Positions 41,649 through 48,996 are shown, numbered from the stretch's first letter. The stretch is DNA of 49,583 nt from JBHENW01 sp046261875 (GCA_046261875.1 JBHENW010000023.1:1-49583), one strand, 5' to 3'. Notes: generated by a model from the letters alone, not told the origin. Made by a program: numbers and translations.

Positions 41649-41653
41649 AGAAT
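41648..41653 (+). promoter_or_regulatory. Putative -10 box of the flavoprotein gene
   Basis: TAGAAT ends nine bases before the GTG start at 41663, with no Shine-Dalgarno sequence. It overlaps the threonine synthase start on the other strand, so the two divergent promoters share this small gap. Confidence 0.4.
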
Positions 41654-41662
41654 CGGCGGCGA

Positions 41663-42835
41663 GTGGATCCCGAAGCCAATCCGGTCCGCATCGCCGGCGC
41701 CGGCCCCGCGGGGCTGACGTGCGCCCTGACGCTCGCGCGGGGGGGCCGGCGCGTCGTCGTCTCCGAAGCCCGCCCCACCGTCGGCGCGCGGTTCATCGGC
41801 GGGTTCCAGGTTCTCGACAACTTCAGCGAGGAGCAGGACGCGCAGGAGTTCCTCGCGGGACTCGGGATCGCGCCGGACTTTCTGGGACGCGGCCTCACGG
41901 AGGCGGAGCTCTTCGATTCGCGGCTGCGCCGGACGCGCGTGGCGAGCCGCCGGCCTTTCGCCTATTTCCTCCGTCGCGGACCGGACGACGGCACACTCGA
42001 CGCTTCGCTGCTGCGGCAGGCCCGACAGGCGGGAGTCGAGGTGGAGTTCGGGGTCCGGCGGGATCCGGCGCAGGTCGACGTCGTCGCGACGGGGCCCCGC
42101 GCGGCAGACGGTCTGGCCCGAGAGATGACGTTCCGCACGGATTCGCCGGACCGGGTCCAGGTCCTCTTCGACGCTGTGCGCGCCCCGGGCGGATACGCCT
42201 ATTTCTTCGTCGAGAAGGGGATGGCGACGCTCGGTTGCGCCGTCGTCCGGGATCTGAAGCGCATCGACCGCCACTTCGAGTTCTGCGCCAAACGGTTCCG
42301 CGAGATCGGCGACTTCTCGGTGTCCGAAGAGCGGATCGGTTACTCCTACATGAACTTCGCGCTCGCGGACTCGGCGCTCCTCGGATCCTCCCGCGTCGCC
42401 GGGGAAGCGGGAGGTTTCCAGGACTACCTCTTCGGCCTCGGCATCCGATACGCGATCACGACGGGGTGGCTCGCGGCGCGCAGCCTGCTCGAAGGCCGCT
42501 CCTATGACGAGCTCTGGGAGGGGAGCGTCGGCGCGCGGCGCCGCAGTGGCCTCGGGTTGCGCCTGCTCTACGAAGGGCTCGGCGACGCGGGCCTGGCGTG
42601 GTTCGCCCGGCGCGCGGCGGGGCGGGACTTCCGCGACTACCTCGCCCGGTGGAGCCGCGCGGGATTCTTCAAGGAGTCGCTCTCGGTCGTCGCTCGGGCC
42701 GTCTGGCCTTCCCCGGAGAGCTGTCCCCACGCCCTGCCCGATCACTGGTGCCGGGCGCGCGAGGCCCGTGATGCCCCTCCCCAGGGACCCGCTCGGGCAG
42801 GCCGCGCTCCGGAATCGGGCTCCCGGCCGCCGTGA
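41663..42835 (+). CDS. FAD-dependent oxidoreductase, geranylgeranyl-reductase-like
   Basis: A 390-residue flavoprotein starting with GTG 41663. The FAD motif IAGAGPAGLTCALTLARGG spans residues 10-28, followed by GARFIGGFQVL. The mid-part contains VDVVATGPRAADG and YAYFFVEKGMATLG, and a later GEAGGFQDYLFGLGIRYAITTGWLAA matches the second FAD contact (GD/GEA) of the geranylgeranyl reductase group. Its TGA overlaps the downstream phytoene/squalene-type synthase start as GTGA, which supports an isoprenoid substrate: reduction or desaturation of the synthase product. The last 40 residues are low-complexity. Confidence 0.85.
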   Translation: MDPEANPVRIAGAGPAGLTCALTLARGGRRVVVSEARPTVGARFIGGFQVLDNFSEEQDAQEFLAGLGIAPDFLGRGLTEAELFDSRLRRTRVASRRPFAYFLRRGPDDGTLDASLLRQARQAGVEVEFGVRRDPAQVDVVATGPRAADGLAREMTFRTDSPDRVQVLFDAVRAPGGYAYFFVEKGMATLGCAVVRDLKRIDRHFEFCAKRFREIGDFSVSEERIGYSYMNFALADSALLGSSRVAGEAGGFQDYLFGLGIRYAITTGWLAARSLLEGRSYDELWEGSVGARRRSGLGLRLLYEGLGDAGLAWFARRAAGRDFRDYLARWSRAGFFKESLSVVARAVWPSPESCPHALPDHWCRAREARDAPPQGPARAGRAPESGSRPP

Positions 42836-43710
42836 CGCTCCCGGAGGACTACGGCGTCTGCCGCTCGATCGCGCGGATTCGGGGCGCGAACTTCTCGATT
42901 GGCCTGCGCTGCCTTCCCGGCGAGAAGCGGCGCGCGGCCGAGGCCGTGTACGCCTTCTGCCGGTTTGCCGACGACATCGCCGACGAGGACGCGGTGGCCC
43001 GGCTCGAAGGCGCGGGCGGCTCGGTGCTCGAGCGCCTGGACGCGTGGGAGGAGGAGCTCGAGCGGGTGTACGGGGGCGAGCCCGAAACGCCGGTCGGCCG
43101 GGCGCTTTCCGACGCGGTGCGGCGCTTCCCGATTCCGCGCGAGCCCTTCCGGCTGCTGCTCGAAGGGGGACGCCGCGACCAGTCCCGGGTCTCCTGCGCC
43201 GACGAGGCCGAGTTTCTGGACTACTGCCGCCTCGTCGCATGGACCATTTCCGACCTCACGCTGCCGATCTTCGGGTTTTCCGACGACCGCGCGCGCGCAT
43301 GGGGGCGCGAGCTCTCGACGGCTCTCCAGCGGACCAACGTTCTTCGCGACGTCGGCGAGGACGCCGTCCGCAACCGGGTGTACCTGCCGGCCGACGCGCG
43401 CGGGCGTCACGGCGTTTCGGAGGACGACCTACGCTCCGGACGCGCGACGACCGCGCTGCTCGCGTTGATGAAGGAGCAGATCGCAAAAGCGCAGGACGCG
43501 TTCCGCCGGGCCGAGCCGCTGATCTCGGCGATCTCGGCGGACGCGCGCGTTTGCGTCGCGCTGCTCGGCGGTGTCTATCGCGCGATCCTCCGCAAGATCG
43601 AAAGCGATCCCGCCGCGCCGCTCTCGCGCCGCGTCGCGCTCACCGCGCCGGAAAAAATTGCGCTGGTGTTGCGCGCGGCGCCGAGCGCCGGAGCGGGACG
43701 ATGGCCGTGA
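42832..43710 (+). CDS. Phytoene/squalene synthase family protein
   Basis: A 292-residue head-to-head prenyl transferase. The two Asp-rich Mg-binding motifs are DDIADED (47-53, in CRFADDIADED) and DVGED (173-177, in NVLRDVGEDA), and NRVYLP follows. CrtB and HpnC/HpnD proteins share this pattern; the C30 or C40 product cannot be told from sequence. GTG 42832 overlaps the upstream flavoprotein stop. A pair of synthase plus flavin reductase or desaturase is typical of hopanoid or carotenoid routes, but no cyclase or further desaturase is in the window. Confidence 0.9.
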   Translation: MTLPEDYGVCRSIARIRGANFSIGLRCLPGEKRRAAEAVYAFCRFADDIADEDAVARLEGAGGSVLERLDAWEEELERVYGGEPETPVGRALSDAVRRFPIPREPFRLLLEGGRRDQSRVSCADEAEFLDYCRLVAWTISDLTLPIFGFSDDRARAWGRELSTALQRTNVLRDVGEDAVRNRVYLPADARGRHGVSEDDLRSGRATTALLALMKEQIAKAQDAFRRAEPLISAISADARVCVALLGGVYRAILRKIESDPAAPLSRRVALTAPEKIALVLRAAPSAGAGRWP

Positions 43711-43714
43711 CGTT

Positions 43715-43737
43715 GGGTGGTGGGTGGTGGGTGGTGG
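43715..43737 (+). repeat. G-rich heptamer repeat (GGGTGGT x3)
   Basis: Three tandem GGGTGGT units and a partial fourth follow the synthase stop. The G-runs could form a quadruplex on the plus strand. It is the fifth heptamer-period tract in the window, but with a different unit. Confidence 0.85.
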
Positions 43738-43790
43738 AGCAGGGTGACGCGCACACGCTTCGCAACCCGGGTGACAGCATACCACCTTTG

Positions 43791-43804
43791 TGTCCGGTCG
43801 GACA
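43791..43804. promoter_or_regulatory. Palindromic operator-like site
   Basis: TGTCCGGTCGGACA: two perfect 6-base arms (TGTCCG and CGGACA) around GT. It ends two bases before the -35 of the small-protein promoter, a position where a bound dimer could regulate it. The cognate regulator is unknown. Confidence 0.5.
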
Positions 43805-43806
43805 GC

Positions 43807-43836
43807 TTGACGCTCCGCGGAACGCGAAGCGATAAT
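43807..43836 (+). promoter_or_regulatory. Sigma-70-type promoter of the small-protein gene
   Basis: TTGACG (43807-43812) and GATAAT (43831-43836) with an 18-base spacer. Transcription would begin only a few bases before ATG 43847, leaving almost no leader and no Shine-Dalgarno sequence. Confidence 0.55.
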
Positions 43837-43846
43837 CGCCGCGGTC

Positions 43847-44218
43847 ATGGAATTGAACGAGCACCTCCGCAAGATGCTCAAGGACCTCGGGCAGGCGATC
43901 AACGAATCGATCTCCGGATCGGGGAAAGTGCACGAGTCCATCCAGCGCATCCGCGACGAGGGATACAACCTGTACATGGTCCTCGACGCGAAGGTCGGCG
44001 TGAACCGCCGCAACGGATCGCGCAAGCGCCTGGGCGCCTCAGCCGCGGTCCCCGAAGAGCGCCCCGCGCGCTCCGGTGAACGCGCGGAGTTCCGGATCAA
44101 CGTGAAGGACCTCCGCTTCCTCAAGTCGGTCGGTATCGATCCCACGCGCAAGGTCCGCGTGCGGCCTTCGCCGGTCCGCCGCCCGCGCCGCCCGGTGCGC
44201 TCCGCCGCCGGCCGCTGA
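43847..44218 (+). CDS. Small conserved-looking protein of unknown function
   Basis: A 123-residue protein. The first 55 residues (ELNEHLRKMLKDLGQAINESI, then RIRDEGYNLYMVLDAKVGV) look like a short amphipathic helix and a beta turn. After a Ser/Arg linker comes FRINVKDLRFLKSVGIDPTR, and the end is a strongly basic Arg/Pro tail (VRPSPVRRPRRPVRSA) that could bind nucleic acid or be membrane adjacent. I do not recognise the family. It has its own promoter and an operator-like palindrome, so it is a regulated single gene between the synthase and rlmN. Confidence 0.7.
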   Translation: MELNEHLRKMLKDLGQAINESISGSGKVHESIQRIRDEGYNLYMVLDAKVGVNRRNGSRKRLGASAAVPEERPARSGERAEFRINVKDLRFLKSVGIDPTRKVRVRPSPVRRPRRPVRSAAGR

Positions 44219-44298
44219 GTCGGCGCCGAATAGTCTCTCCCTCCGCGGAGATCCCTCTGGTTCCCTTCGGTTCGCGCGGCGCATCGTTTTTCAGCGCG

Positions 44299-44304
44299 TA
44301 AACT
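44299..44304 (+). promoter_or_regulatory. Putative -10 box of rlmN
   Basis: TAAACT ends seven bases before the rlmN ATG, the same hexamer as at uppS. There is no Shine-Dalgarno sequence between. A leaderless transcript is likely. Confidence 0.4.
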
Positions 44305-44311
44305 GGCGAGC

Positions 44312-45505
44312 ATGAACGGGGCGGCCGAACCCCTGGGATTTTCCCGGTCCCGATGGGAAGCATGGATGTCCGAGCGGGGATTTCCCGCATTCCACGGGCG
44401 TCAGGTCTTCGACGCTCTGCACCGGCGCGGCGTGCGGAAATACGAAGCCATGCGCGAGATCCCGGGAACGTTACGCGTGCGCCTGTCTGCGGAGATGCCG
44501 CTGCGGCTCCCGGAGATCGTCCGGCGGGAGGAATCGCGCGACGGAAGCGTCAAGTACGGGCTGCGGATGGGCGACGGGAACCTGATCGAAGCCGTGTTCA
44601 TGCCGGGAGAGCTCGCGGTCGCCGCCGTCAACGAGTTCGAGGACGCCCGTGCGGTGGCCGGGCCCGCGACCGGCCCCCCCCGAGTCGTCCGGACCGGAGC
44701 GACGCCGCCCGGGCAGAGCTTCACGGTCTGTCTCTCCTCGCAGACCGGCTGCGCGGTCGATTGCGTTTTCTGCGTGACGGGGCGGCTCGGCGGCGGCCGC
44801 AACCTGTCGGCGGGAGAGATCCTCGGACAGCTCTACGCCGTGCTCGACGACGCCGGACGCTCCCCCGAGGGATTGCGGGTCGTATTCATGGGGATGGGTG
44901 AGCCGCTTCTCAACCCGGAAGCGGTCCTCGCAGCACTCGAAGTCCTCTTCGAGATCGTTTCTCCCCGCCGCGTGACGGTATCGACCTCCGGAATCACCCC
45001 GGTCATCGGTCGCTTCGCGGCGCTTCCCCGGCGTCCCAACCTCGCGGTGTCCATCAACGCCGCCGACGAGGAGACGCGCACGCGCCTGATGCCCATCAAC
45101 CGAACGTATCCCCTCGCGGGTCTCCTCCGCGCGATGCGCGCCTGGCCTGCCGACTCGCGGCGGCCCATCACCGCCGAGTACGTCCTCATGGCCGGAGTCA
45201 ACGATTCTGCCGCGGATGCGCGCCGCTTGGCCGGTCTCGTGCGAGGCCTGCCGGTGAAGGTCAACGTGATCCCCCTCAACGAGGACCCGATGTACCTCCC
45301 GGGATGGAAGCGCCCGGCGGAAGAGACGATCGACACCTTCGTGCGGGCCCTGGCGTCGGGCGGCGTGCGCGTGACCGTGCGCCGCAGCAAAGGTCCGGAC
45401 GCGCAGGCCGCCTGCGGCCAGCTCAAGGGCCGGACGGCCGATCCGAGGCGCCGCGCCGGGTCGGCGGCGCCCGCGCCTCCGGCGACGGGCTCGCGCCCGG
45501 TATAA
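44312..45505 (+). CDS. rlmN: Dual-specificity 23S rRNA/tRNA methyltransferase RlmN
   Basis: RlmN is a radical SAM enzyme that methylates A2503 of 23S rRNA and A37 of some tRNAs at C2. The 397-residue protein has the cluster motif Cys147-x3-Cys151-x2-Cys154 (GCAVDCVFCVTG), FMGMGEPLLNPE, VSINAADEETRTRLMPIN and the C-terminal methyl-accepting Cys in AACGQL near residue 369. The first 90 residues form the RNA-recognition part (FHGRQVFDALHRRGV). A GC-rich extension follows the last Cys. The stop codon TAA lies inside the TATAAT box of the downstream GGDEF gene. Confidence 0.96.
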   Translation: MNGAAEPLGFSRSRWEAWMSERGFPAFHGRQVFDALHRRGVRKYEAMREIPGTLRVRLSAEMPLRLPEIVRREESRDGSVKYGLRMGDGNLIEAVFMPGELAVAAVNEFEDARAVAGPATGPPRVVRTGATPPGQSFTVCLSSQTGCAVDCVFCVTGRLGGGRNLSAGEILGQLYAVLDDAGRSPEGLRVVFMGMGEPLLNPEAVLAALEVLFEIVSPRRVTVSTSGITPVIGRFAALPRRPNLAVSINAADEETRTRLMPINRTYPLAGLLRAMRAWPADSRRPITAEYVLMAGVNDSAADARRLAGLVRGLPVKVNVIPLNEDPMYLPGWKRPAEETIDTFVRALASGGVRVTVRRSKGPDAQAACGQLKGRTADPRRRAGSAAPAPPATGSRPV

Positions 45506-45506
45506 T
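45501..45506 (+). promoter_or_regulatory. Putative -10 box of the GGDEF gene
   Basis: A perfect TATAAT overlapping the rlmN stop codon, seven bases before the proposed GGDEF start. No clear -35 lies upstream in the GC-rich rlmN tail. Confidence 0.5.
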
Positions 45507-45513
45507 CGTCGGC

Positions 45514-46500
45514 ATTCAGACAAGAGACTTCGGCGAGCCGGTCGCGGCGGAGAAAGATTCGCCGCGCGAGCGAACGGCGGATTCCTCGGAGCTGCAGCGC
45601 CTCGATCAGGAGCTGCGCACCGAGCGCCGCTGGCGGGAAACCGCCATCTCTTCGCTCGCCGCCCTGGAGTCCGTCCTCGCCAACATCGACTCGGGGATCC
45701 TTCTGTTCGACGGAGGGGGCCGCGTGCTCTATGCGAACCAGGCCCTCTCCGCGCTCTTCGACATCCCGCCCGAGCGCGTCGTGCGGATGAACCGCGAGCA
45801 GTTCCTGCGCGAGGTCGCGGCCCTCGCCGAAGATCCGATCCTCGACAAGCTGAGGACGCTGACCGCCGGCAACCACCCCACGAAGGACGATTTCGAGATT
45901 CAGCAGCCCAAGTGGCTGCAGATCGGCTGCTCGGTCAAGCCGGTCATGGTCAGCTCGGGCCGGGGACAGCTCGTCATCTTCACGAACATCACCGCCGAGG
46001 TGGACATCGCCGACTCGCGGCAACGGCTCGCCCTGACCGACGAGCTGACCGGGCTCTCCAATCGGCGCGCCGGGGAGCAGGCGGTGGCCCGCGACGTGGC
46101 CCGCGTGTACCGCACGGGGCAGCCCCTGTCCTTCGCGCTCTTCGACGTGGACCACTTCAAGCGCGTCAACGACACCTGCGGGCATCCCGCCGGCGACCGC
46201 GTGCTGCGCGCCGTCGGGCAGCTCATCAATGGGTTCCTGCGCGGCGGCGACACCGCCGTGCGGTGGGGAGGCGAGGAGTTCCTCGCGATCCTGGCGGACG
46301 TCGGCCTGGAAGGCGCGCATGCCACGGCCGAGCGGATCCGGGCGGCGGTTGCGAACCTGAACGTCGAGGGGGTCGGCACCGTGACGATCTCCGCCGGCGT
46401 CTCCGAGTTCGAGCGGGGGGAGTCGGCGGAGGCCGCGCTCGCGCGTGCGGACGTGAAGCTCTACGAAGCGAAGGCCGGAGGCCGCAACCGGGTCTGCTGA
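45514..46500 (+). CDS. PAS-GGDEF diguanylate cyclase (unusual start)
   Basis: A cytoplasmic sensor-cyclase that should make cyclic di-GMP from GTP. A coiled-coil linker (SSELQRLDQELRTERRWRETA) leads to a PAS domain (SGILLFDGGGRVLYANQALSALF, about 60-170), then a GGDEF domain with the variant active site RWGGEEF (GGEEF is catalytically competent in known enzymes), DELTGLSNRRAGE and FDVDHFKRVND. No clear RxxD inhibitory site was located. The frame has no ATG, GTG or TTG near the beginning. ATT 45514, seven bases after a TATAAT box, is one possible start; ATG 45304 would overlap rlmN by 200 bases. Confidence 0.88.
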   Translation: MQTRDFGEPVAAEKDSPRERTADSSELQRLDQELRTERRWRETAISSLAALESVLANIDSGILLFDGGGRVLYANQALSALFDIPPERVVRMNREQFLREVAALAEDPILDKLRTLTAGNHPTKDDFEIQQPKWLQIGCSVKPVMVSSGRGQLVIFTNITAEVDIADSRQRLALTDELTGLSNRRAGEQAVARDVARVYRTGQPLSFALFDVDHFKRVNDTCGHPAGDRVLRAVGQLINGFLRGGDTAVRWGGEEFLAILADVGLEGAHATAERIRAAVANLNVEGVGTVTISAGVSEFERGESAEAALARADVKLYEAKAGGRNRVC

Positions 46501-46510
46501 GAGCCCGGCG

Positions 46511-47497
46511 TCAGGTCGACTCTACCGGGAGGCGACGGCGGAAAAACTCCTTCCACCTCCTCCGGTACTCATCCGCCACGACCTTCTCTGCTTCATCCGC
46601 ATGGTGGCAGTGGCCCGCCGGCGTTTCCCACACTTCGCTTCCCGGAGGGAGCGCGGCGGCGAGCCGCTCGACGAAACGCATGGGAACGAGGCGGTCCTTC
46701 CGCCCATAAACGAGCAGGACGGGCGCGGAGATGCGGGCGACGCGGCGCATCGGGTCGATCTCGCGGAGGCCCTCGCTGCCTTCCCGGCCGAGCCGGCGCT
46801 CGATGCCGCGGATCGCGTGCCGGACCGCCCAGCGGCTCGTCAGGCCGAGCAGGAACGGGGGGATGCCCGTCGCGAGCGAGAGATAGTGGCGGGCCATCGC
46901 GCCGGCCTCCGCGAAAGGGCTCTCCAGCCAGAGGGCCCTCAGCCGCGGCTCTTCCGCTGCGAAAGCGAGCGCGACGGCCGAGCCGGCGGAGCAGGAGTGG
47001 ATGCCGATGCGTCCCGCATCGATGCCGAATCGCTCCCTCGCGGCTTCCAGCGCGAGGGCGAGGTCGTGGCGTTCGAGCAGACCGTAAGTGACGAACTCGC
47101 CGCCGCTCTCGCCGTGCCCCCGAAGGTCGGGCAGCAGGACGTTGTAACCGGAGTCGAGGGCGCGCACCGCCGCAGGCTCCCACTCGGCCGCGTTGCCCCC
47201 CTTCCCGTGGAGGAACAGGATCGTGGGCCGGTCCGCCGGCCGGCCCGGCGAGGCGAAGACGGCGGAGAGCTCGGCGGGATCGTGTGCGCTGCCCGCGTGG
47301 GCGATCTCGGCGACGATCGAGGCGCTGCGGCGCAACGCCGCCAGAAGGCTGCCGCGGGCGCGGGGCGCCGGCGCGAGACCGTGCGGCGAGACGAGCCGGT
47401 GCGCCAGCCGCCGGGCGGCGAGCCAGGAAGCGCCCGCGAAGAGCAGCGCTCCCGAGAGAAAAGAGAGCAGAGAGGGGAGGCGGCGGGACTTCTTCAG
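46511..47497 (-). CDS. Alpha/beta hydrolase, N-terminally anchored (CTG start proposed)
   Basis: A 328-residue hydrolase of the alpha/beta fold. From CTG 47497 the protein begins KKSRRLPSLLSFLSG after the start residue, a normal signal-anchor start, with a hydrophobic stretch SGALLFAGASWLAARRLA. The oxyanion region is FLHGKGGNAAEW, the nucleophile motif IHSCSAGSA, the acid VYGRKDRLVP and the base PAGHCHH. This resembles bacterial esterases with a cap-free BAAT/Abhydrolase-1 fold; substrate unknown. CTG overlaps the ferredoxin TGA as CTGA. The alternative in-frame starts lie far upstream in the ferredoxin gene and give no sensible protein. Confidence 0.88.
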   Translation of the reverse strand: MKKSRRLPSLLSFLSGALLFAGASWLAARRLAHRLVSPHGLAPAPRARGSLLAALRRSASIVAEIAHAGSAHDPAELSAVFASPGRPADRPTILFLHGKGGNAAEWEPAAVRALDSGYNVLLPDLRGHGESGGEFVTYGLLERHDLALALEAARERFGIDAGRIGIHSCSAGSAVALAFAAEEPRLRALWLESPFAEAGAMARHYLSLATGIPPFLLGLTSRWAVRHAIRGIERRLGREGSEGLREIDPMRRVARISAPVLLVYGRKDRLVPMRFVERLAAALPPGSEVWETPAGHCHHADEAEKVVADEYRRRWKEFFRRRLPVEST

Positions 47498-47877
47498 CGC
47501 AGGCCGCGCGCGCGACGCGCGGCTCCGGCCTTCCGGCCGAAGACGCCGACGACTTCGACCGGCCCCCGGACGTAGGCCTGACAGGCCAGGCGCAGCGGCT
47601 TTCCTTTCCAGCGCCGGCGGACGAACGCGAGCGGCTTGGCGAACCAGATCGCCAGGGAGAAGCGCTCCAGGCGCGTGGGCGGCGTCAGGTTCTCCTCGCC
47701 CGAGAGCGGAAGGACGGCGCAGGTGGCGCACTGTCCGTGCCCTCCGCACCATTGCCACAGCCGGGCGTTCGCATCGAGCGCCGCGTCCCAGAGGCGATAA
47801 CCCTCCCAGACGTCCACCGGCTCGCCGTTGATGACGCATCGCACCCGGAGGCGATCGGCGCGCGGGGTGGCGGCCAC
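47494..47877 (-). CDS. [2Fe-2S] ferredoxin-like protein
   Basis: A 127-residue protein with a plant-type ferredoxin fold: Cys44-x5-Cys50-x2-Cys53 (WCGGHGQCATC) and Cys99 in RLACQAYV. The C-terminal extension (about 25 residues, basic) is variable. It probably carries electrons to a redox partner; which one is not shown by the neighbours (an anchored hydrolase and a lipoprotein). The start is GTG 47877. Its stop overlaps the downstream hydrolase frame by CTGA, so the pair is probably translated together. Confidence 0.9.
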   Translation of the reverse strand: MAATPRADRLRVRCVINGEPVDVWEGYRLWDAALDANARLWQWCGGHGQCATCAVLPLSGEENLTPPTRLERFSLAIWFAKPLAFVRRRWKGKPLRLACQAYVRGPVEVVGVFGRKAGAARRARGLR

Positions 47878-47928
47878 GCGGCGATTATAAGAGCCGGCCG
47901 AGGAAGTCGGCGCGGTGGGCCGCGCCGT

Positions 47929-48381
47929 TCACGGCGCCGGCGGGAGCTTCTGGCCCGATTCGGCGAGCGTGCGCTCCCACGCTTCCCGCGGGAAGGTCAG
48001 CTCGATCGCTCTCTCCTCGGAAGGCTTCAGGTGGACGCGCACGCGAGAGGGGTCTTTGGGGTCCAGGGTGATCACGGTGACGCCGTTCCACGAGAGAAGG
48101 AAGCCGTAATTGCCGGGAGCGATCAGCTCGAGCCGGAAGCGACCTTCCGCGTCGCTGACCGCGGGCGGAGACCAGGCGAGGTCGCGGTCCCGCGGGAGCC
48201 CGATGACGCGGATCCCCGCGATCGGCCGCCCGCCCGGGTCCCGCACCGTTCCAGTGACCGTCGCGCGGGCGTTCGTGCCGCGGCGGATCGCCTCGTCGGT
48301 CAGCCGCGGGGCGCTGGCGCATGCCCCGGCGAGGGCGCACGCGATCGATAGAGCGGCGAGACGGGAGCGTCGGCCTCTCAC
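47929..48381 (-). CDS. Probable lipoprotein with carboxypeptidase-regulatory-like domain
   Basis: A 150-residue exported protein from GTG 48381 (VRGRRSRLAALSIACALAGAC), whose signal ends in AGAC, a plausible lipobox. The mature part contains a CarboxypepD_reg-like beta sandwich: TVTGTVRDPGGRPIAGIRVIG, then SDAEGRFRLELIAPGNYGFLL and a last strand VRVHLKPSEERAIEL. Such domains are extracytoplasmic binding or spacer modules. The longer start at ATG 48447 adds an uncharged non-signal segment and is less likely. It is divergent from osmC. Confidence 0.8.
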   Translation of the reverse strand: MRGRRSRLAALSIACALAGACASAPRLTDEAIRRGTNARATVTGTVRDPGGRPIAGIRVIGLPRDRDLAWSPPAVSDAEGRFRLELIAPGNYGFLLSWNGVTVITLDPKDPSRVRVHLKPSEERAIELTFPREAWERTLAESGQKLPPAP

Positions 48382-48438
48382 GGTCGCCGGGATCTTAGTC
48401 GCGCCAACCGTGTGCCATGATCCCCGCGGAGGGAATCC

Positions 48439-48987
48439 ATGACGCAAGAGACGATCCCGTCGGGAAAGGACGCGCGCGCCGCGCAGGCCGACGGCGATCC
48501 CTCGGGACGGCGCAAGGAGGCCGCTCCGGCGACCGCGTCCCCCTCCGGAATCCTACCCCTCCGGGTGAACGTGACGTGGTCGGGGGCCGGGACCGGATGC
48601 GGCGAGGTCCGCGTGGCCGGCCTCGCCTCACCCGTTCCCGTGGGCGGCGCGACGGAGCTCGGCGGCTGCGGCAAGGGGGCCAACCCGGAGGAGCTCCTGC
48701 TCGCCTCGATCGGCGCGTGTTTCGTCAACACGTGGGCGATCTTCCTCCAGAAGCTGCAGCTCGAATACTCGGATCCGGCCGTCGGGGTCGACGGCCAGCT
48801 CGAGAAAGACCCGGCGGGCGGCTATCGGATGGTGCGCACGCGCATCCGGGCGCGAGTGCCGGCTTCACTGCTCGAGAAAGACCGCGAGAAGGTCGAGAAG
48901 ACGCTGGCCCTCGCCGAGAAATACTGCATCATCTCCAAGGTCGCCCGACAGGCGATGCCCCTCGAGGTCGAGATCGAGCCCGTCTGA
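48439..48987 (+). CDS. OsmC/Ohr family peroxiredoxin-like protein
   Basis: A 182-residue OsmC-fold protein. The two catalytic-type cysteines lie in LASIGACFVNTW and in LAEKYCIISKVAR, as in Ohr/OsmC hydroperoxide reductases. The Arg/Glu partner residues are less certain; the first 40 residues are a polar extension. It should reduce organic hydroperoxides with a dithiol. A GGAGGG site precedes ATG 48439, and it diverges from the lipoprotein gene. Confidence 0.92.
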   Translation: MTQETIPSGKDARAAQADGDPSGRRKEAAPATASPSGILPLRVNVTWSGAGTGCGEVRVAGLASPVPVGGATELGGCGKGANPEELLLASIGACFVNTWAIFLQKLQLEYSDPAVGVDGQLEKDPAGGYRMVRTRIRARVPASLLEKDREKVEKTLALAEKYCIISKVARQAMPLEVEIEPV

Positions 48988-48996
48988 CGCGCCGGG

